This document shows positions 52,401-64,000 of a stretch of DNA of 64,000 nucleotides, piece after piece (within the stretch, counting starts at the first letter, position 1; every line of letters starts with the position of its first letter). The notes beneath the pieces are model-generated. The model had not been told where the DNA came from. It worked only from the letters and a program-made list of their open reading frames with translations, and ran no database searches. The stretch is from Volvox africanus (lineage: Eukaryota > Chlorophyta > Chlorophyceae > Chlamydomonadales > Volvocaceae), in NCBI GenBank assembly GCA_030268105.1, contig BSDZ01000015.1:2197501-2261500 (forward strand), in the 5' to 3' direction. The position numbers and the translations under genes were made by a program.

Positions 52401-53384
52401 CTGTTTGTCAAACACCGCCCGGGGCAGCTCAGGCACCCTCGGGGTCGCTGTGCATAAATCACTTCCTTCGTACATTGGCAGCAAGCCCGCGGTCTAGGGA
52501 CGACAAGGCTGCCAGCAACGAGACCCTGAGCCTCTCGAGCCGGCGATCGCGTTGCCCCTTCTCAGATGGAGCGATGCCCACGAGATTTGGTGAGAAGGCT
52601 TCTGCGAGAAGATGAGGCGGGCCCGGTAGCCACGGGTCAAGGAAAGAGCTTACGTTCCTCTTAACATGACAACTACTGCGCGCCCTACAGCATTACCAGG
52701 AAAACCAAGAGACTTTGCGTGCTGATATAAGCAGGACGAACATGCATACCTGCTGGCGCCCCGGCAAGTAGCTTGTCCGTAGGAGCGGCTTCGCCTGGAG
52801 AAGACCAAAAATCCTTGAAGACTATGGCCCCAGAAGATAGATCACAAAGAACAACCCGTGCGTGTGGCAGGCAAGCGCCCCCTGGTAAGACTCATGCATG
52901 CGGGAAAACTTGATAGCACCTATCGTTAGTTGCTAGTACTAAGTGTGCAGCAAGAGCCATACATCCCAACAAGTCCAAACGCTTTGTGGCCCAAAGACAA
53001 CTTTGCTCGGCACAAGTGGCTTTCCAACAGGATCTTACCAGTTGGTGTATCTGGAGCAGGGTCATTGGGAGCTGCACGCATTACCGTAGAATGCAGCCTC
53101 TTAGATAAATGGTTATGTCCACTAGAAGTCAATTTGCGCTGCCGACACCGTGTCCATACTGATAGGGATAACTCGTGGCTTGGCCTGAGGGCCGTTGTAC
53201 CAGGGGTTCTAGTGCGGTGCTGGCGCGTGGCAACCAAGAGTGGTCTGTGTTTAAGGACCAAGATACGCAGACATGTTTCATGGACCGTCTTAATTTGTGT
53301 GTTTGTGGGAGGGGGGTTAAGCATGTTTAGAGGGCATGAGGAAGAAGGGGCCGGGGGATCAGGGCCTAGCCGTATGCTTCGCAA
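49470..53384 (-). CDS. Plastid lipid-associated protein / fibrillin (PAP domain)
   Basis: Exons: 53384-53039, 52794-52750, 52601-52474, 52203-52038, 51329-51241, 50692-50447, 49960-49824 and 49632-49470. All phases match; up to 439 aa. Exon 1 should encode the transit peptide, but its start is open: in-frame Met codons are at 53384, near 53324 and near 53081. The PAP_fibrillin domain runs from LERLRVSLLAALSSLDRGLA through DLLAGTWRLIYSSGFNSGSL, GGRRPGPPAALFPTILGQVY, LDNIVELLL, TLRIVYEETYGEL and FDVTFLDETLRITRGDRGE to LRVYLRD. Fibrillins bind lipids at plastoglobules, thylakoids or the stroma. The GGRRPG...GQV(Y/F)QRID stretch is most like the FBN6 type by memory, which is why no symbol is given. 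A Leu/Gln-rich insert of about 50 residues sits after LDNIVELLL. Confidence 0.88.
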
Positions 53385-54052
53385 GGATACAAATAGTATG
53401 ACGTAGGATAAAAGCGCATAAACTGAAAGAAAAGGTATGATGCGAACAAACGTTAGTCGGCAACGAAATTGATGAACGCCTACACAACTCGGATCATAAG
53501 CACGGCACCGAATTATAGCGTCTTACCTTAAGGTACCAACTCCAGCACAGCTGTCAGAAGAAAGGAGTATCCGTTCAAACATTTAATGAGATACGATATT
53601 AAGGTCTAATAGATGAGCTGGTGTGTCAGGCCTTTCAGAAATTGCTGAATTTTGAAGTATGGCCTACACAAGGAAAAAACCATTTCATTAACATAACGTA
53701 TTACGATACGGTTGTTATCCTACTTGTTCACTGAATAACTGGGATGATTGTGGTTATTGTTAGGAACTCGTAAGGCCCGGCCGAGCCAGGAGGCTCACAG
53801 AGCCGCGCGAACGAGCGGTAGAAAAAGGTAAGATGATAACGTGAATCAGATGCAGGAAGAAGTTCAGCGTGAAAGAGGAAATCGGAAAAAAGAGGATAAC
53901 AGCAATGCAAAGTAAAGTCCTGCCCTTACAGACCGCCTCAAACGGATGCTACGTATCATTCGGGCAACCAAATTGGTCTTGCTTGAGATAATTTAAAGCA
54001 TACTTAAGCTCTGTCCCGTCCCCAAACTAGCAAAACCGGCACGCACTTCAGC

Positions 54053-54253
54053 TTAAGCGGGACATTCCACCACGATATGGAACTCATCTTCCACGGAGTC
54101 AGCGTTATTGCAAACACGACACCAGCGTTGCTCTCTTGGGCGGCCGTATGCAGCTCGGGTTGCCTTAGGGTTTAGCAGTCCCGTGCTAGAGTCAAGCCAG
54201 CAGCATCCACCCCAGCGGTGCCCTATGAACTGGCCAATCCAGCCAGTGGCCAT
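54053..54253 (-). mobile_element. Non-LTR retrotransposon (LINE) C-terminal remnant
   Basis: The frame ends with GWIGQFIGHRWGGCCWLDS and WCRVCNNADSVEDEFHIVVE, then C-P-A and a stop. The C-x2-C...H-x4-C arrangement is the zinc-knuckle-like end of many LINE reverse transcriptases. No reverse-transcriptase palm was found upstream on this strand, so only a 3' fragment seems to be present, perhaps reaching to about 54600. Confidence 0.6.
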
Positions 54254-54706
54254 CTGGTCAACTCGCCATGATGCGGAGGAGGCGTGCCTGCTGGGTTGCA
54301 GCCTGCCCCTTGGTGTCTGGAGTGGGTGGGCGGCCGGCCAGTGGTGGAAGTGAACGCCTTATAGAACTGTGCGGCGTGGCAGCTTTGTTGATTTTGCTGA
54401 CTGGTGTCAGGACCCCACTGCCGCACATTATCCTTTCTTGGTTTCTCCGCACGCATGCGTGGACGCACGCTTCGGTATGTGCGCATGGTGTGCCTCATCC
54501 ATCCTTGGGCCGTCCGCGCATACCGGTCCTATGCTTGGCTCGCTGAGCAAAAAGAGATTGGGCGTATTGTTCCACCCCAGGGTGTTTCAGGCATGAGCCC
54601 CGCTCCAGTCCATGCTACTACCTGTGTGTGTGGCTGCCGGGCTGCGTGTATGCGAGCAAAGAAGTGCACAGCATGTCTGCCATGTCAGTCGAGATAGAGG
54701 AGAAAA

Positions 54707-54798
54707 TCCGATCTGCCTGGATCGAACAGGCGACCTAAGGATGTCGGCCATGCTTGCACAATTACAGTCCTTCGCTCTTCCAGCTGAGCTAAGATCGG
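54707..54798 (-). tRNA. tRNA-Tyr (anticodon GTA) with 19-nt intron
   Basis: 92 nt: acceptor CCGATCT/AGATCGG with C1-G72 and discriminator A73, the eukaryotic tyrosine identity set. D stem GCTC/GAGC, anticodon stem AAGGA/TCCTT, anticodon GTA, then an intron of 19 nt after position 37. T arm GCCTG/CAGGC with loop TTCGATC. An intron in tRNA-Tyr at this position is general in eukaryotes. Confidence 0.93.
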
Positions 54799-55737
54799 AT
54801 GCTAAAATCCTATTCAGCCATGCACACACATAAACCCATTCTACAAGCCTACACAACCATACAGTAATGACCGGCACACTGTCACACCGCGAGCAGGTGG
54901 TGGTGGCTGGTGCGTGGCCGAACACACACGAATTCTCCCAGTCTCGCTCGCCCATACGTGCACGCGTACGCACACACAGACGGATTGACGCATACAGACA
55001 GGCATACTGACATGCCAGGAGCCCCATGTGCGCATGGTCAGGCAGGCCAGCGTCTAGGTTCACTGCGGGCGATGGATGGCTGAGTGCACGGTCTCACTAC
55101 TGCGGCCTTGCGTTGCCTTGGGGCTTCACGTTGGGTACCTGGGTCGCTCGGGAAGCTGCAACCCCAGCTGATGGGAATCATTGGAAACCAAGCCATGGGT
55201 TGTTCAGTTCAGGTTCTCTCATCCATCCACACATGCGCCGCCAAATCTTGACCTTTACTTCTATAGTTCCCTTTTCCACATTTACTGTGATTAGGGATTA
55301 TTTGATTGTATGCTTCGAAAGGAGATGAAGGTGCATATACACATGAACGCGCAGATACCATCTAGATTCGCTCCTGTTAGGCAGTCTCCATAACATCTCC
55401 GTCACCTTCTCCATCTGCATAAATCTGTCCAGATCTGGGCCATAAGGCTACTGAATCCACAGCAATTTCCAACTCTTTTTCCGCTGCAGTGTGACGCTCC
55501 CCGTCCTGTTACAGCGTAGCCCCGTAAGGTTGACTTTCAGTAACGAGAATAGTCAATGGCATTTGAGCAGCTGCACAGTGACCGATGCTAGAAACGTACG
55601 GGGAAGACCTCGATATTTATTTTAGCAAATTGAGTGACAAATTACGAATATATAGGACAACTGTAAACAACCAACGACAAATCAACGACTTAATACATCA
55701 ACCTTATAAGCAGCACATACGAATTTATATAAACATA

Positions 55738-64000
<8,263 letters not shown>

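Larger units (their letters stand above)
53385..55737. other. Intergenic region with LINE remnant and tRNA-Tyr
   Basis: Besides the two features listed separately, no gene is seen. It should hold the fibrillin promoter next to 53384 and the RIX7 3' UTR; a minus-strand TGTAA lies near 55509. Confidence 0.5.

Noticed and set aside
54300..54700. Plus-strand frames over the LINE remnant reading FVDFADWCQDPTAAHYPFL and similar
   Set aside because: Three overlapping frames look open, but none carries a recognised retroelement motif. The zinc-knuckle match is on the minus strand.

Overview
This is nuclear DNA of a green alga of the volvocine group (Volvox, Eudorina, Pleodorina or a near relative). 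The evidence is: many short introns with GT(A/G)..AG borders, Ala/Gly/Ser-rich low-complexity inserts inside conserved domains, chloroplast transit peptides (thioredoxin y, fibrillin), plant-type families (NT-C2/DIL-like, PUX2, fibrillin, CDC48C/RIX7), and remains of a DIRS-type retrotransposon of the kind called Kangaroo in Volvox. Base composition looks moderate rather than the very high GC of Chlamydomonas, which favours a colonial species. All gene models were built by eye by matching reading phase across splice sites.

Layout. 1015-5893 (-): NT-C2 protein with a dilute (DIL)-like C-terminal half. 7484-14914 (-): peroxin PEX6. 15156-16546 (+): PI31-like protein with a C-terminal membrane segment, divergent from PEX6 across 241 bp. 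17836-21725 (-): family 92 glycosyltransferase. 23180-24989 (+): chloroplast thioredoxin y. About 25.2-25.7 kb (-): unresolved possible gene. 26506-27089 (-): V-ATPase subunit F. 28579-31049 (+): TLDc-domain protein. 32.5-33.4 kb: two nearly identical tRNA-Arg(UCG) genes in opposite orientation. 33.4-38.7 kb: repeat-rich stretch with a decayed DIRS-like element. 39031-46493 (+): PUX2/UBXN6-like CDC48 cofactor (SHP, PUB and UBX). 46.5-49.5 kb: gene-poor, with a head-to-head telomere-like palindrome. 49470-53384 (-): plastid fibrillin. 54.0-54.8 kb: LINE remnant and an intron-containing tRNA-Tyr. 55738 to beyond the window end (-): RIX7/NVL/CDC48C, a double AAA ATPase of ribosome assembly, truncated 5' by the window.

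Themes. There are two type II AAA ATPases (PEX6 and RIX7) and one multi-module adaptor for the related AAA protein CDC48. A proteasome-regulator-like gene shares a short intergenic region with PEX6. These are unrelated genes on a eukaryotic chromosome, so no operon logic applies. I saw no clearly new multi-gene system. The most unusual points are a PEX6 D1 Walker A lysine replaced by arginine, the tail-anchored PI31-like protein, a 30-nt microexon in the PUX2-like gene, and several short unnamed repeat families.
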